Origin: Opitutaceae bacterium
GTDB taxonomy: Bacteria; Verrucomicrobiota; Verrucomicrobiia; Opitutales; Opitutaceae
NCBI GenBank assembly: GCA_028280945.1
Contig: JANQKV010000006.1
Coordinates: 27,028 to 91,027, forward strand
Direction of reading: 5' to 3'
DNA: 64,000 nt
The notes beneath the pieces are model-generated. The model was not told the DNA's origin, did not search any database, and worked only from the letters and a program-made list of their open reading frames with translations. The number at the start of each line of letters is the position of its first letter. Within the stretch, counting starts at the first letter, position 1. A program made the translations under genes and the position numbers. Positions 36,255-45,550 of the stretch are shown piece by piece.

Positions 36255-37481
36255 TCAGGGCACCAGCGCGAACGTTTCGACCTGGATCGTGACTTCATCG
36301 CGACCTTCCAAGAACGTGTAGTCGATCGATCCCCCCGCATCGACGAGTTCCTGATAGCGATTGAGATTCCAGTCCGCGACGGGCTCACCATTGATCCGGA
36401 TGACGAGATCGCCTTCCGCACAACCGGCGGCCTCGGCGGGTGAGTCGGGAGCCACCGCGGTGACTCGCCAATACGCCCGCACTTTGCTGAAACTCAGGCC
36501 GGAGCTCACGATCCCGGGCGAGGGAATGACCAGGTTGTTTTCCTCCCGATACCACGCGACGACCTCGATCGACTGGTCGAAGGTGATTTCAAAATTCTGC
36601 AGAATGTCGCCGCCGATTGACGTGAGCACCCCGCTGAGGTCGACCACTGGTTGCGCCACGTGAAACGGACCGAGGTGCAACGTGTCGGCCAGCCGGCCCA
36701 ACGTTTGCCGATGGTTGCCGTGCAACGTGCCGATCATGGTGCCGGCCCGTGGCTTCACGGCAAAATCGAGGTTCAGGCCGGCCGGGTCGAGGTTCAGGCT
36801 GCCGTCGCTGCCGCTGTCGATCAGCGCGAGGATTTTTCGCGCTCCGAGCCGGGCGGATAACATCGGCACGCCATTTTGATAGGTGAAGGGCATGATCTCG
36901 CCGCGCAGGGGGGTGGCGTCATTGAGCTGTGACATCACGATTCGCCGCCCTGGGTAGTCCAGCGTGAGCCGGGCATCGGCGAACAGGTTGAAACCCAGCA
37001 CGCCGTCGATCTTCACGCCCAGGTGATCCGAGATCACGCTACAGTCGAAAACCAGGGCGCGCACGTTGCTGAACTGGGCCGGTCCAAAATCGATCTTTTC
37101 GAGAAACACTGACTCAACCGGCACGGCGCTGCCGGACGCATCGCGCAACCAAACCTGGCCGGGTTCGGGATTGGGCCGTCGGCTGCGATGGCGGATCGCG
37201 AATTCGGGCGAGACCAGGGTCGCGGATGAACCGGTATCGATCAGGAAGTTCCAGGGCCCGCCCTCATCGTTGGCCTGCACCACCACCAGGCCGCCGATCA
37301 AATTCATGGGAAACTCCACCCGGGTCGGCCGCGGCGCCTCCTCGTCGGCTATGACGGGCAGAGGCATGAGCTCGATGGGAGGACCGGCGTCACGCTCACT
37401 TGTGGTCTGGCAGCCGCTCCCAGCCAACCCCAGCAACAAGCCGGCGAGCAGAACAACGAAGCGGCGGGACATCGAGATCAT
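36255..37481 (-). CDS. Aspartyl protease-like lipoprotein with PDZ domain
   Basis: A 408-residue protein with a lipoprotein signal (LLLGLAGSGC, lipid-modified Cys24), so membrane-anchored outside the cytoplasm. Two retropepsin-like halves carry LIDTGSSATLV and LIDSGSDGSLN, the two catalytic aspartate motifs of a single-chain pepsin-like dimer. A PDZ domain follows (about 310-405, VTAVAPDSPAEAAGCAEGD, IRINGEPVADW). Its ATG overlaps the stop of the upstream MFS gene (ATGA). Such clan AA proteins are common and poorly characterised; role in envelope proteolysis is inferred. Confidence 0.87.
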   Translation of the reverse strand: MISMSRRFVVLLAGLLLGLAGSGCQTTSERDAGPPIELMPLPVIADEEAPRPTRVEFPMNLIGGLVVVQANDEGGPWNFLIDTGSSATLVSPEFAIRHRSRRPNPEPGQVWLRDASGSAVPVESVFLEKIDFGPAQFSNVRALVFDCSVISDHLGVKIDGVLGFNLFADARLTLDYPGRRIVMSQLNDATPLRGEIMPFTYQNGVPMLSARLGARKILALIDSGSDGSLNLDPAGLNLDFAVKPRAGTMIGTLHGNHRQTLGRLADTLHLGPFHVAQPVVDLSGVLTSIGGDILQNFEITFDQSIEVVAWYREENNLVIPSPGIVSSGLSFSKVRAYWRVTAVAPDSPAEAAGCAEGDLVIRINGEPVADWNLNRYQELVDAGGSIDYTFLEGRDEVTIQVETFALVP

Positions 37482-38824
37482 CGGTGCGGGGAGGGCAGGC
37501 GTCGCGCTACCCACCAACAACCCAAACTCAAAGCCGCCGCCGCCGCAAACACCGTGGGGCCGCCCATCATCCAAAAAACCATTCCCGCCAGCACCGGGGT
37601 CACTGCCCGGGCCAACGAACCCAGCGAACGAAATATTCCCAACACCCGGCCTTGCTCATTTTCGCCCGCGTAAAGCGAGATGAGCCCCGAGGTCGCCGGG
37701 TTCACCAAACCTGCTCCCATGGCCAACACGCCCAGCCCAATGTAGAGCATGAGCACGTTGGGTGCGGTGCCGACCAAAACAAAACCGAGGGTCGCGGCGA
37801 TCAGGCCGTAGGAAAGCACGCGGATTTCCGGCAGTGTTTTAAGCAATCGGCGCACGATGAAGCCCTGGGTGATGATCGAGCACACCCCCAGATACGCGAG
37901 CATCAGACCATTTTCCCTGGCCGTGAATCCAAAGCGGTCCTGGCCAAAAAAGGTGAGCGAGAACTCCATCGCGCAGAAGGCCAGGGCGAAGCAGAAACCG
38001 ACAAAATTGGTGACCTTGATGGTGGGTTGGGTGATCTCGCGGGCGGCCTTCAGGGGGTTGCGCAGCCGCAGTCGCTCGGCGCCGTCGGACCGGTTTTCAT
38101 TGCTCAAGGTCTCGTTGAAGCGAGCGCGGATCCAAAGAAAGTTGATGATGCTCATGACCAACGCCACCAGCGCCGGCACCGAGAAGGGATGGATTCCCCA
38201 GGCCGCCCACCCGGGATTGGACTCCAGCAGGTTGATTTGCGCAGTGAGGGCGCCGATCCCCGGCCCCGTTACCAGTCCCAGGCCAAAGGCCGCCCCCACC
38301 AATCCCATGGCCTTGGCGCGTTCCTCGCGGCTGGTGACATCGGCTACCGCGGCCGTGGCCACGGAGATGTTGCCGCCAAACACCCCGCCCAGCAAACGCG
38401 CGGCCACAAACAGCCAGAAGGAACCACTCACCACCCACAACAGGTAGCTGAACGCCGTGCCCGCCACCGTCAGCGTAAGCACATGGCGGCGTCCCAACCG
38501 GTCACTGGTCGCCCCCCAAAACGGGGCGAACATGAACTGGAGCAAAGCATACAGGCTGCTCAGAAATCCCCCCAACAGCACCGCGGCAAAGTTGCTGTCC
38601 TTGCCAAACGCCGCGGCGATGCCCTCGGTCGCCGCCAGTAGTCCCCCCAGGATCCCGCCATCGCCTTCAACCGCCAGGTAGTGCGCCAGGATATCCGGCA
38701 CCAACGGGAAAATGATGGAGAACCCGATCAGGTCGATGTAGAGGGTCAAAAAAATGACCCCAAGGGGAAGGCGGCGTTTGGGCGAGGAAGACGTCACAAG
38801 CGAAGGAAGCGATGAGGAAGACAA
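37478..38824 (-). CDS. MFS transporter, TetA/multidrug efflux-like
   Basis: A 12-helix major facilitator protein of 448 residues. Loop 2-3 motif GATSDRLGRRHVL is the MFS A-motif, and the start VIFLTLYIDLIGFSIIFPLVP is typical of the TetA/drug-H+ antiporter 1 branch. An acidic glycine-rich insertion (AVEGDGGILGGLLAAT) lies between helices 1 and 2. The gene is coupled to the aspartyl-protease lipoprotein. Substrate unknown. Confidence 0.88.
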   Translation of the reverse strand: MSSSSLPSLVTSSSPKRRLPLGVIFLTLYIDLIGFSIIFPLVPDILAHYLAVEGDGGILGGLLAATEGIAAAFGKDSNFAAVLLGGFLSSLYALLQFMFAPFWGATSDRLGRRHVLTLTVAGTAFSYLLWVVSGSFWLFVAARLLGGVFGGNISVATAAVADVTSREERAKAMGLVGAAFGLGLVTGPGIGALTAQINLLESNPGWAAWGIHPFSVPALVALVMSIINFLWIRARFNETLSNENRSDGAERLRLRNPLKAAREITQPTIKVTNFVGFCFALAFCAMEFSLTFFGQDRFGFTARENGLMLAYLGVCSIITQGFIVRRLLKTLPEIRVLSYGLIAATLGFVLVGTAPNVLMLYIGLGVLAMGAGLVNPATSGLISLYAGENEQGRVLGIFRSLGSLARAVTPVLAGMVFWMMGGPTVFAAAAALSLGCWWVARRLPSPHR

Positions 38825-38896
38825 TCGAGCGGGCGATTGAAAAGCTCCGTCTCACCCTCCGGTGCACAAGATTCGTGCGATTTGGGTTTCCCCGCC

Positions 38897-40168
38897 ATGG
38901 GGGATGCGTTGATTGGAGGCATGATATTCACGCTCGCGGTCATCTTGATTGTCGCCCGGTTGGTTGCCGAACTGGTGCTGGCCCAGCTCAACGTGCGGGA
39001 GGTTCAACGGCATGCGCAAAAGGCTCCGGATGCCGTGGCTGCGATCATGGACGAGGAAACCTATCGCAAGTCCGTCGCTTACACGTTGGCGAAGATTCGG
39101 TTCAACCGTCTCAGCCTGGTGTTTGATGCCGGGGTCCTGATCATGGTGCTGGCCAGTGGCATCCTGCCGGTGATGTTTGCCCACATCGGCAATTGGGCGC
39201 CGGGCGCGAATTGGGACGATGCGCTCTTCATCATGTTTGTTGGCGTGCTCCTGTCGATTCCGGGACTGCCGTTCGATTGGTGGAGCCAATTTCGCCTCGA
39301 AGCCCGGTTTGGCTTCAACAAGAGCACTCCGGGCCTGTGGGTGTCGGACAAGATCAAGGGACTGATCCTCTCCTTCGTGATCGGGTTTCCGCTGCTGTGG
39401 GGGCTGCTCTCACTCGTTGGCTGGATGGGGACCTATTGGTGGATTTGGGCCTTTGTTTTCCTGTTCAGCTTCCAGCTGTTGATGATGGTGCTCTACCCGA
39501 AACTGATCATGCCGTTGTTCAACAAGCTGACCCCGTTGCCGGAGGGCGACCTGCGGGAACGCCTGATGACCCTGGGCGATCGCACGGGATTTCAGGCCAG
39601 GACCATCGAGGTCATGGACGGCAGCAAACGTTCCGGGCACTCCAACGCGTTCTTCACCGGCTTCGGCCGGTTTCGTCGCATCGTCTTGTTTGATACGCTG
39701 GTCGAGCAATTGGAGGCGGTGGAACTCGAAGCCGTGCTGGCCCACGAGGTGGGGCACTACAAGCGCGGCCACATTCCCAAGATGCTGGCGATGGCGGCCG
39801 TCAGCCAGCTGGCTGCGTTTGGCGTCATCGCCTGGCTGCTGTCGGCGCATTGGTTTTTGGCGGGATTTGGTTTTCCGCCCGGAGAACTCGCTCCGGCACT
39901 GCTGCTGTTTGGCCTGCTCAGCGGCGCGGTGACGTTTTGGTTCACCCCGCTCAGCAACCTCATGTCACGGAAACATGAATACGAGGCCGACGAGTTTGCC
40001 CGCGCGGCGATGGGCCGGTCCGCCCCGCTGGTCGCGGCGCTGCGCAAGCTGGCCAGCAAGAACCTCAGCAACCTGACCCCCCACCCGTGGTTCAGCGGCT
40101 TTTATTATTCGCATCCGACCTTGGTGGAGCGCGAGCGCGCCATGGTGGCGAACGACGCGACCGGGTGA
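38897..40168 (+). CDS. M48 family metalloprotease (Ste24/CAAX protease 1-like)
   Basis: An integral-membrane zinc protease. Zinc motif HEVGHYKRGH (His283, Glu284, His287) and downstream ligand in HEYEADEF (about residue 362) with at least five hydrophobic helices, as in Ste24-type M48A proteins. It probably degrades or processes membrane proteins. ATG at 38897 is chosen; ATG at 38921 follows GGAGG too closely. The stop overlaps the next gene's start (GTGA). Confidence 0.9.
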   Translation: MGDALIGGMIFTLAVILIVARLVAELVLAQLNVREVQRHAQKAPDAVAAIMDEETYRKSVAYTLAKIRFNRLSLVFDAGVLIMVLASGILPVMFAHIGNWAPGANWDDALFIMFVGVLLSIPGLPFDWWSQFRLEARFGFNKSTPGLWVSDKIKGLILSFVIGFPLLWGLLSLVGWMGTYWWIWAFVFLFSFQLLMMVLYPKLIMPLFNKLTPLPEGDLRERLMTLGDRTGFQARTIEVMDGSKRSGHSNAFFTGFGRFRRIVLFDTLVEQLEAVELEAVLAHEVGHYKRGHIPKMLAMAAVSQLAAFGVIAWLLSAHWFLAGFGFPPGELAPALLLFGLLSGAVTFWFTPLSNLMSRKHEYEADEFARAAMGRSAPLVAALRKLASKNLSNLTPHPWFSGFYYSHPTLVERERAMVANDATG

Positions 40169-41073
40169 AGCGAGCGGTCCTGACTTGCCTTTTGCTGTTC
40201 GGCGCCGTGGGAGGGCGCGCCGAAACATTGGTTCTGGCGACTTACAACGTCGCCAACTACACCCTGACCGATCGCCAGATCGAGGGCGCCTTTCTCACCG
40301 CCTATCCCAAGCCCGAGCGGGAAAAGACCGCCCTGCGCGAAGTCATGCGTCGGGTGGATGCCGACGTCTGGGCACTGCAGGAGATCGGGGGAGAGGAGTT
40401 TTTGCGGGAACTGCAACGCGACCTGCGGCACGAGGGAACCGACTTTCCGGAGGCCGTTGTGTTGGAGGCGGCGGATCCGGATCGCAAGGTGGCGGTGCTC
40501 AGTCGCCGGCCGCTGACCCGCGTCGTGCGGCATACGGATCTTGATTTCAGATACTTCGAGGGTCGCCAGCTCGTGAAGCGCGGCATGTTGGAGGTGGCGT
40601 TTGCATCGCCGATGGGTGAGGTGGCCCTGTTTGTGGTGCACTTGAAGAGCCGCTGGACGGAGCGCCGCGATGATCCCCAGGCGGCCTTGCGCCGCGGGCG
40701 TGAGGCCACCGCGGCGCGCGATCGGATTCTCGAAAGGTTTCCGGAGCCCGGCCAGGCCCGGTTCATCATCGCGGGAGATTTCAATGAAGGGCCGTTGCAC
40801 CGGCCGCTGCGGGCATTTTCGCGGATCAATGACCGGCCGATCAGCAGGGCGGTGCCGGCGGTCGATTCCCGCGGCGAAACGTGGACGCATTTTTACCGTC
40901 GCAACGATGAGTATTCACGCGTTGACTACATCATGTTGTCGGCGCCGTTGCAGCCGCGGGTCATAGGCGGGCGGGGGGAGATCCCGGACGCTCCGATGGT
41001 CTTGCGCGCCGGTGATCACCGGCCGGTGGTCGTGCGCCTGAATCTCGTCGGTCCGCCGGTCGGAGCGGAGTGA
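40165..41073 (+). CDS. Secreted endonuclease/exonuclease/phosphatase family protein
   Basis: A DNase I-like fold metal hydrolase of 302 residues with a signal peptide (AVLTCLLLFGAVGGRA). Motifs: LATYNVANY (Asn), WALQEIGG (Glu), FVVHLKSR, IIAGDFNEGP (Asp, Asn) and AGDHRPVVVRL (Asp, His). The GTG start overlaps the stop of the M48 gene as GTGA. Family members cleave nucleic acids, phosphoinositides or sphingolipids; the secreted form could scavenge nucleic acids or phosphate. Confidence 0.88.
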   Translation: MKRAVLTCLLLFGAVGGRAETLVLATYNVANYTLTDRQIEGAFLTAYPKPEREKTALREVMRRVDADVWALQEIGGEEFLRELQRDLRHEGTDFPEAVVLEAADPDRKVAVLSRRPLTRVVRHTDLDFRYFEGRQLVKRGMLEVAFASPMGEVALFVVHLKSRWTERRDDPQAALRRGREATAARDRILERFPEPGQARFIIAGDFNEGPLHRPLRAFSRINDRPISRAVPAVDSRGETWTHFYRRNDEYSRVDYIMLSAPLQPRVIGGRGEIPDAPMVLRAGDHRPVVVRLNLVGPPVGAE

Positions 41074-41135
41074 ATTTTCATTCGTTCATGCGGGCTAGAC
41101 AGGCGCGGCAACCGCTTGCACGGTGACGACCGTTC

Positions 41136-42629
41136 ATGGCCGCAATCGACTGGATCATCGTCGCGATTTACGCGATCTCCACCATTGGTTTGGGAGCTTA
41201 CTTCAGTCGGCGGCAGCGCTCGACGAAGGATTATTTCATCGGCTCGGGGAAGATGAATCCGCTGCTCATCGGCGTGTCGTTGTTCGCCACGTTGCTGAGC
41301 ACGATCACCTATCTGGCCATCCCGGGTGAAGTCGCGGGCAAGGGGCCGGTGTATCTTAGCAATTACCTGGCATATCCCTTCACCTTTTTGTTGGTCGGAT
41401 TTGTCATCCTGCCGGTCTACATGCGGCAACGCGTGACGAGTGCCTACTCCTTGCTGGAGGAGCGGCTTGGCCCGAGCGTGAAGTTCCTGGGCGCGATCAT
41501 GTTCACGCTGCTCCGTCTGGTTTGGATGACGCTGCTCGTCTATCTGACCGCCAAGGCGATTTCGATCATGATTGGAGCTCCGGCGGAGGCGGTGCCGTTG
41601 ATCGTGATGGTGACGGGATTTTTTGCCATCATCTACACCTCGTTGGGAGGTCTGCGGGCCGTGGTCATCACCGACTTGATGCAGACCATTTTGCTCTACG
41701 GCGGAGCTTTGCTGGTGATTGGCACCGTGACCTGGAAGATGGGTGGCTTTGGCTGGTTTCCCACCGAGTGGCCGGACAGTTGGGATGATCAGCCGGTGTT
41801 CAGTCTCGATCCGTCGACGCGGGTCACCGTGTTCGGATCGATTTTGTCGGTCTTTTTGTGGACGGTTGCGACGATGAGTGGCGACCAGGTTTCCGTGCAA
41901 CGCTTCATGGCGACCAAGGACGCGCCGGCCGCGCGCAAGGCCCTCGCGATGCAACTGTCCATCAGTGTTGTGGTGGGCGTGACGCTGGGTTTCGTGGGCC
42001 TGGCGCTGCTCGGATATTTTCAGGCGTTTCCCGAGCTGCTGCCGCGGGAAGGCGGCGTGAGCGGCCAGGCGGACGCGCTGTTTCCCCACTTCATTGCCTT
42101 TGAGCTGCCTCCGGTGATCGCCGGCCTGGTGGTGGCGGGGCTTTTTGCCGCGGCGATGTCGAGCATCGATTCGGGCGTCAACTCCATCACGGCGGTGGTC
42201 ATGACCGAATGGGGTCGACGTCTGGAAGGGCGGCAAATTGAACCCCGCCGGCAGGTTTCCCTGGCAAGGTGGATGGCGCTGATCATTGGCACCATCGTGG
42301 TGGTGGGCAGCGGGTGGATCGGTTACATCCCCGGCAACTTCATGGCAGTGACCAACAAGGTCGTGAACCTGTTCACGGTGCCCATTGCCCTGCTGTTTTT
42401 CTTTGCGCTGTTTGTGCCGTTCGCCAACGCCCGGGGCGTCTGGATTGGCACGTTGTCGAGCGTTACCGTGGCCGTTCTCATCTCCTTCTCCGGCGTGATC
42501 TTTGGCGTGGACCCGGAAACCGGTCTCGACCCGGTCAGCTTCCAGTGGATCTCCCCCTCGGCCCTGGTCACCGGCGTGGTGATCGGAGTGCCTGCCTGCT
42601 ATCTTTTGCGACGAAAGGAGCCCGCGTGA
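41136..42629 (+). CDS. Sodium:solute symporter (SSS) family transporter
   Basis: A 497-residue inner-membrane Na+ symporter with about 13 helices. Landmarks: STKDYFIGSGKMNPLLIGVS, LFATLLSTITYLAIPGEV, YTSLGGLRAVVITDLMQT, VATMSGDQVSVQRFMATKD and LFAAAMSSIDSGVNSI, the last being the SSS signature. Distant from the symporter at 18586. It heads a coupled three-gene operon with a HEAT-repeat protein and an HpcH-type aldolase, so its substrate may be a hydroxy- or keto-acid precursor; this is inferred. Confidence 0.92.
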   Translation: MAAIDWIIVAIYAISTIGLGAYFSRRQRSTKDYFIGSGKMNPLLIGVSLFATLLSTITYLAIPGEVAGKGPVYLSNYLAYPFTFLLVGFVILPVYMRQRVTSAYSLLEERLGPSVKFLGAIMFTLLRLVWMTLLVYLTAKAISIMIGAPAEAVPLIVMVTGFFAIIYTSLGGLRAVVITDLMQTILLYGGALLVIGTVTWKMGGFGWFPTEWPDSWDDQPVFSLDPSTRVTVFGSILSVFLWTVATMSGDQVSVQRFMATKDAPAARKALAMQLSISVVVGVTLGFVGLALLGYFQAFPELLPREGGVSGQADALFPHFIAFELPPVIAGLVVAGLFAAAMSSIDSGVNSITAVVMTEWGRRLEGRQIEPRRQVSLARWMALIIGTIVVVGSGWIGYIPGNFMAVTNKVVNLFTVPIALLFFFALFVPFANARGVWIGTLSSVTVAVLISFSGVIFGVDPETGLDPVSFQWISPSALVTGVVIGVPACYLLRRKEPA

Positions 42630-43504
42630 GGAAAGCAGGTTCGCTGCTCATGATGTTGATCATTGCGCTGTCGACCGCGGCGTCCGAGGTGATGACGGCA
42701 GCCCAACGTGAAAAAGCGCTGCGCGTCCTGCACACGGGTTTGCACAGCGACGCTTTTTGGCCGGCCATGCATGCAGCCGAGGCCCTCACCATCGCCGGGC
42801 AGGGCGATGAAGTGCGGCGCACTTTGTTGCCTCGTTTGGATGTTGAGACGGACGATCAACGACGATGTGGATTGGCCCGGGAGCTGGTGCGGGCGGGCGA
42901 CCATCGCCGTGCCCTCGTCATGTTTGCGATTCTCGATTCACCGGATCCGCACGGACACGTTCACGCCGCCGAGAGCTTGTTTAAAGTCGGTTGGCGCGGT
43001 CGCGGGACGCAGCTTTGGACGGCTTTTACGCAGGTTGAAAATCCTACGCTGAAACTGATGGCGGCGGCCGCCCTGGCCAAGCATGGTGATGATTCGGATC
43101 AGGAGGCCGCGTTGCGTTATTTGCGCAGCCATCTCGCGACAGCCCCGGACCCGGTGATGTTTCGGTTGTCTGCCTGGGTTTTGGGTCGGGTGGGTTCGGC
43201 CGGGGATGTGGCCTTGATTCGCGGCCGACTCGGGGATGCGACCGATCCCAAACACCGCGCCATGTTGCATCATGCGATGGCTGCGCTCGGGGATCCTTTT
43301 GGTCGCGAGCAACTTTTGGCCAACTTGACCTCGGCCGATCCGTGGATCCGCACCGCCGCCGCGACATTTGCCGGCGAGACCGGTGTCGTGGAAGCGGCGC
43401 CGCAACTGATTTCCCAGCTCTACGACGAGCACGAAGATGCCCGTATCCGGGCTGCCCAGGCCCTTTTCACCTTGGAGAAACTCACCGCCCAAAAGTCCTC
43501 ATGA
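42626..43504 (+). CDS. HEAT-repeat protein with signal peptide
   Basis: A 292-residue protein with a hydrophobic N-terminal signal (LLMMLIIALSTAASE) followed by tandem HEAT-like alpha helices of about 30 residues (AAEALTIAGQGDEV, AAAALAKHGDDSDQEAALRYL, LGRVGSAGDVALIRGRLGDA, AAQALFTLEKL). GTG start overlaps the symporter stop (GTGA) and has AAAGGAG 5 bases upstream. HEAT proteins are scaffolds; one between a transporter and an aldolase is unusual. No catalytic motif seen. Confidence 0.82.
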   Translation: MRKAGSLLMMLIIALSTAASEVMTAAQREKALRVLHTGLHSDAFWPAMHAAEALTIAGQGDEVRRTLLPRLDVETDDQRRCGLARELVRAGDHRRALVMFAILDSPDPHGHVHAAESLFKVGWRGRGTQLWTAFTQVENPTLKLMAAAALAKHGDDSDQEAALRYLRSHLATAPDPVMFRLSAWVLGRVGSAGDVALIRGRLGDATDPKHRAMLHHAMAALGDPFGREQLLANLTSADPWIRTAAATFAGETGVVEAAPQLISQLYDEHEDARIRAAQALFTLEKLTAQKSS

Positions 43505-44259
43505 GAAAAAGCAAAACTCTCGCCCGCATTCGCGCGGGTGAAATCGTTCGCACCTGCAACCTCGGCCACTACATCCCGGCTTACGTCGGCCAAGCGGCGC
43601 ATCAGGGATACGACTGCATCTGGTTCGATCTCGAACACCGCTCGCTGTCCGTGCGGGAGGTGCAGGCGATCCTGGCCTATGCGCATGTCTTCGACATCGA
43701 CATCATGGTTCGACCGCCCATGCGGGAAGGGGCGGCGCTCTACCGGTATTTGGAGGACGGCGCGGCGGGGCTGCTGATGCCGTTGGTCAACACTGCCGAG
43801 GAAGCTGCCAGTCTGGTCGACACGGTGAAGTTTCCGCCTGTCGGCAACCGGGGCCTGGACGGTGTTGGCTTCGACGCCGACTTCGGCACCGTGCCTCTTG
43901 ATGACTACGTGGCCTGGGCGCAGCGCGAGACGTTTCTCGCCGTGCAAATCGAAACGCCGGAGGCCGTCGCCAACGTTGATGACATAGCGGCGACCCCGGG
44001 GGTCGATATGCTCTTCATCGGTCCGGGCGACCTCACCTTAAGGTTGAAGTATCAATCCGAACTGACCCTCGACGATGCCTGGGAGCGGACAGCCACCGCC
44101 TGCAAAAAGCATGGCAAGGCTTTCGGCGGTCCATCCTTTTCCACCGAGGAGTTCAAGAAGCGTCGCGAGCAGGGGGCGCAGATGTTTATCGGCAGTGGCG
44201 AATTTAGGAGTTGGGCCAGCGCGCTGCCCGCCCACACCGCCAACTTTGAGGGGCTTTAG
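43501..44259 (+). CDS. HpcH/HpaI family aldolase
   Basis: A class II pyruvate-type aldolase, which cleaves 4-hydroxy-2-oxo acids into pyruvate plus an aldehyde. Family landmarks: GYDCIWFDLEHRSLS, VRPPMREGAALYRYLEDGAAGLLMPLV, AVQIETPEAVANVDDIAATPGVD and LFIGPGDLTLRL. 252 residues is normal. ATG overlaps the HEAT-protein stop (ATGA). Related enzymes include 2-keto-3-deoxy-L-rhamnonate aldolase, so breakdown of deoxysugar acids is a reasonable guess. Confidence 0.9.
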   Translation: MRKSKTLARIRAGEIVRTCNLGHYIPAYVGQAAHQGYDCIWFDLEHRSLSVREVQAILAYAHVFDIDIMVRPPMREGAALYRYLEDGAAGLLMPLVNTAEEAASLVDTVKFPPVGNRGLDGVGFDADFGTVPLDDYVAWAQRETFLAVQIETPEAVANVDDIAATPGVDMLFIGPGDLTLRLKYQSELTLDDAWERTATACKKHGKAFGGPSFSTEEFKKRREQGAQMFIGSGEFRSWASALPAHTANFEGL

Positions 44260-44356
44260 GGCAAGAATACAAAAAGCTCCGTCCGTTGCAGTCCAAGCTC
44301 TGGTGCCGGCCGGAGAAAAATAGTCGTTCCACCATCTCCACAAGACGCCTCAGGCC

Positions 44357-44377
44357 AATGTTCGTAATACGAACATT
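44357..44377. promoter_or_regulatory. Palindromic site 4, in a convergent gap
   Basis: The same 21-bp palindrome (core TGTTCGTAATACGAACA at 44359-44375) between the 3' ends of the aldolase and monooxygenase-like genes. A 32-codon ORF (44401-44499) begins 24 bases after it, but has no evident ribosome binding site and overlaps the monooxygenase gene. Confidence 0.6.
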
Positions 44378-44470
44378 TCTGTGTAACACCCTTTTAATGA
44401 ATGGTTAAAGTGGCTTCTGTCTTTATCGTGGCAAAAGCAGCGGAACGGACCAGGTCCGGGTCGCAGTATT

Positions 44471-44833
44471 TTATCGGCGGAATCCGGTTTCGAGCGTGAA
44501 AAACCGGGGCGCAAGACCGGCCATGGGTTCACGCAGCTTCTCGATTTCGGCCGCCGGGCCATGCACCTCAAGCCGTTCGATGGTTACGCCGGTGCTCAAC
44601 AGTTCCTCGATCATGGGTCCGACGCGCGTGAGGTGCGTCAGCAACGCGTTGGCATCCTCATAACCCTCGCGGCAGTGCATGAGGTTGTCGGCGAACGTGA
44701 AGGCGTAGTAGAGGCAACCGGGCTCCTCTTTTGTCTGGTCGACAAACTTCTGACAAACAGCGCGGGTTTCATCGAGCAGTTCATTCGGAATACGAAAGTA
44801 GGGGTGAATGGAAACAGCGGTATCAGGAAGCAT
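44471..44833 (-). CDS. Putative quinol monooxygenase / ABM-domain protein
   Basis: A 120-residue ferredoxin-like-fold protein of the antibiotic biosynthesis monooxygenase (ABM) family: IPNELLDETRAVCQKFVDQT, EEPGCLYYAF (the conserved EPGC) and CREGYEDANALLTHL. Related proteins include YgiN quinol monooxygenase and LsrG. The C-terminal 30 residues (AEIEKLREPMAGLAPRFFTL) are longer than usual. Cofactor-free oxidation or isomerisation is possible; no partner gene indicates the substrate. Confidence 0.82.
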   Translation of the reverse strand: MLPDTAVSIHPYFRIPNELLDETRAVCQKFVDQTKEEPGCLYYAFTFADNLMHCREGYEDANALLTHLTRVGPMIEELLSTGVTIERLEVHGPAAEIEKLREPMAGLAPRFFTLETGFRR

Positions 44834-44892
44834 GGTGAGAAGCGGGGGAGGTGGGTATGAGTTGGGTGGAGATAAACCGAGCGATCGGCACT

Positions 44893-45438
44893 TTAGTCCT
44901 GCTTTGCATCGAAAAGGTAGACCAAATCTCCGGGATCATAACTTCTGAGTGTATCCGGAAAATCGTGGACTTCGCTGAAGCCGTTGCGCAACAGCACGCG
45001 TTGGGACGGTTCGTTTTCCGGATGGACCGTTGCCCAGATGGTGATTTCAGGTGCGGCTTGGCGAATTTCGTCCACCAGCCAATTCAGCGCTTCACTTCCC
45101 ATGCCCCGGTGCCACCAGCGTGAGCCCAACAGGTAGGCCACTTCAACTTGATCGCCGATGAAGGTCGCCTCCAATCGTCCAACGCCCGCGCCCGAAACGC
45201 GGTCAAACAGGGCATGATTCCACCATGTCTGATCCGGAAACCGATCACCGGGTCCGGCAATGATCGCTTCGCAAAACGCCCAGAACGATGCCTCATCGCG
45301 ATGGGGTTCAATCCATTGATAGACCTTTGGGTCGAGCAGGGGATCAATCAGTTTCGCAATGTGCTCGGCGGCGAGAGGTTCGATGCTGAGTTGATCGGTG
45401 GAGCCTGCGCGGGGCAGGATGCGAAACGGGCGCGGCAT
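44893..45438 (-). CDS. GNAT family N-acetyltransferase
   Basis: A 181-residue acetyltransferase of the RimJ/RimL-like branch. Motifs: VYQWIEP, GVGRLEATFIGDQVEVAYLLG and the acetyl-CoA loop RWWHRGMGSEAL, then NEPSQRVLLRNGFSE. The frame extends to 45537 but the ATG at 45438 fits the family and leaves a divergent promoter gap to the heparinase-like gene. Substrate unknown. Confidence 0.88.
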   Translation of the reverse strand: MPRPFRILPRAGSTDQLSIEPLAAEHIAKLIDPLLDPKVYQWIEPHRDEASFWAFCEAIIAGPGDRFPDQTWWNHALFDRVSGAGVGRLEATFIGDQVEVAYLLGSRWWHRGMGSEALNWLVDEIRQAAPEITIWATVHPENEPSQRVLLRNGFSEVHDFPDTLRSYDPGDLVYLFDAKQD

Positions 45439-45550
45439 ATGTAAGAACCCGAGTGAATTTTCACACCCAAGGCAATGGGTCTCACCGGTCTTCGCGCAAA
45501 AACCACCCTTGGCGTTGAACCCGGCTGCCGGGTGCACTCAGTCTCGGGCC

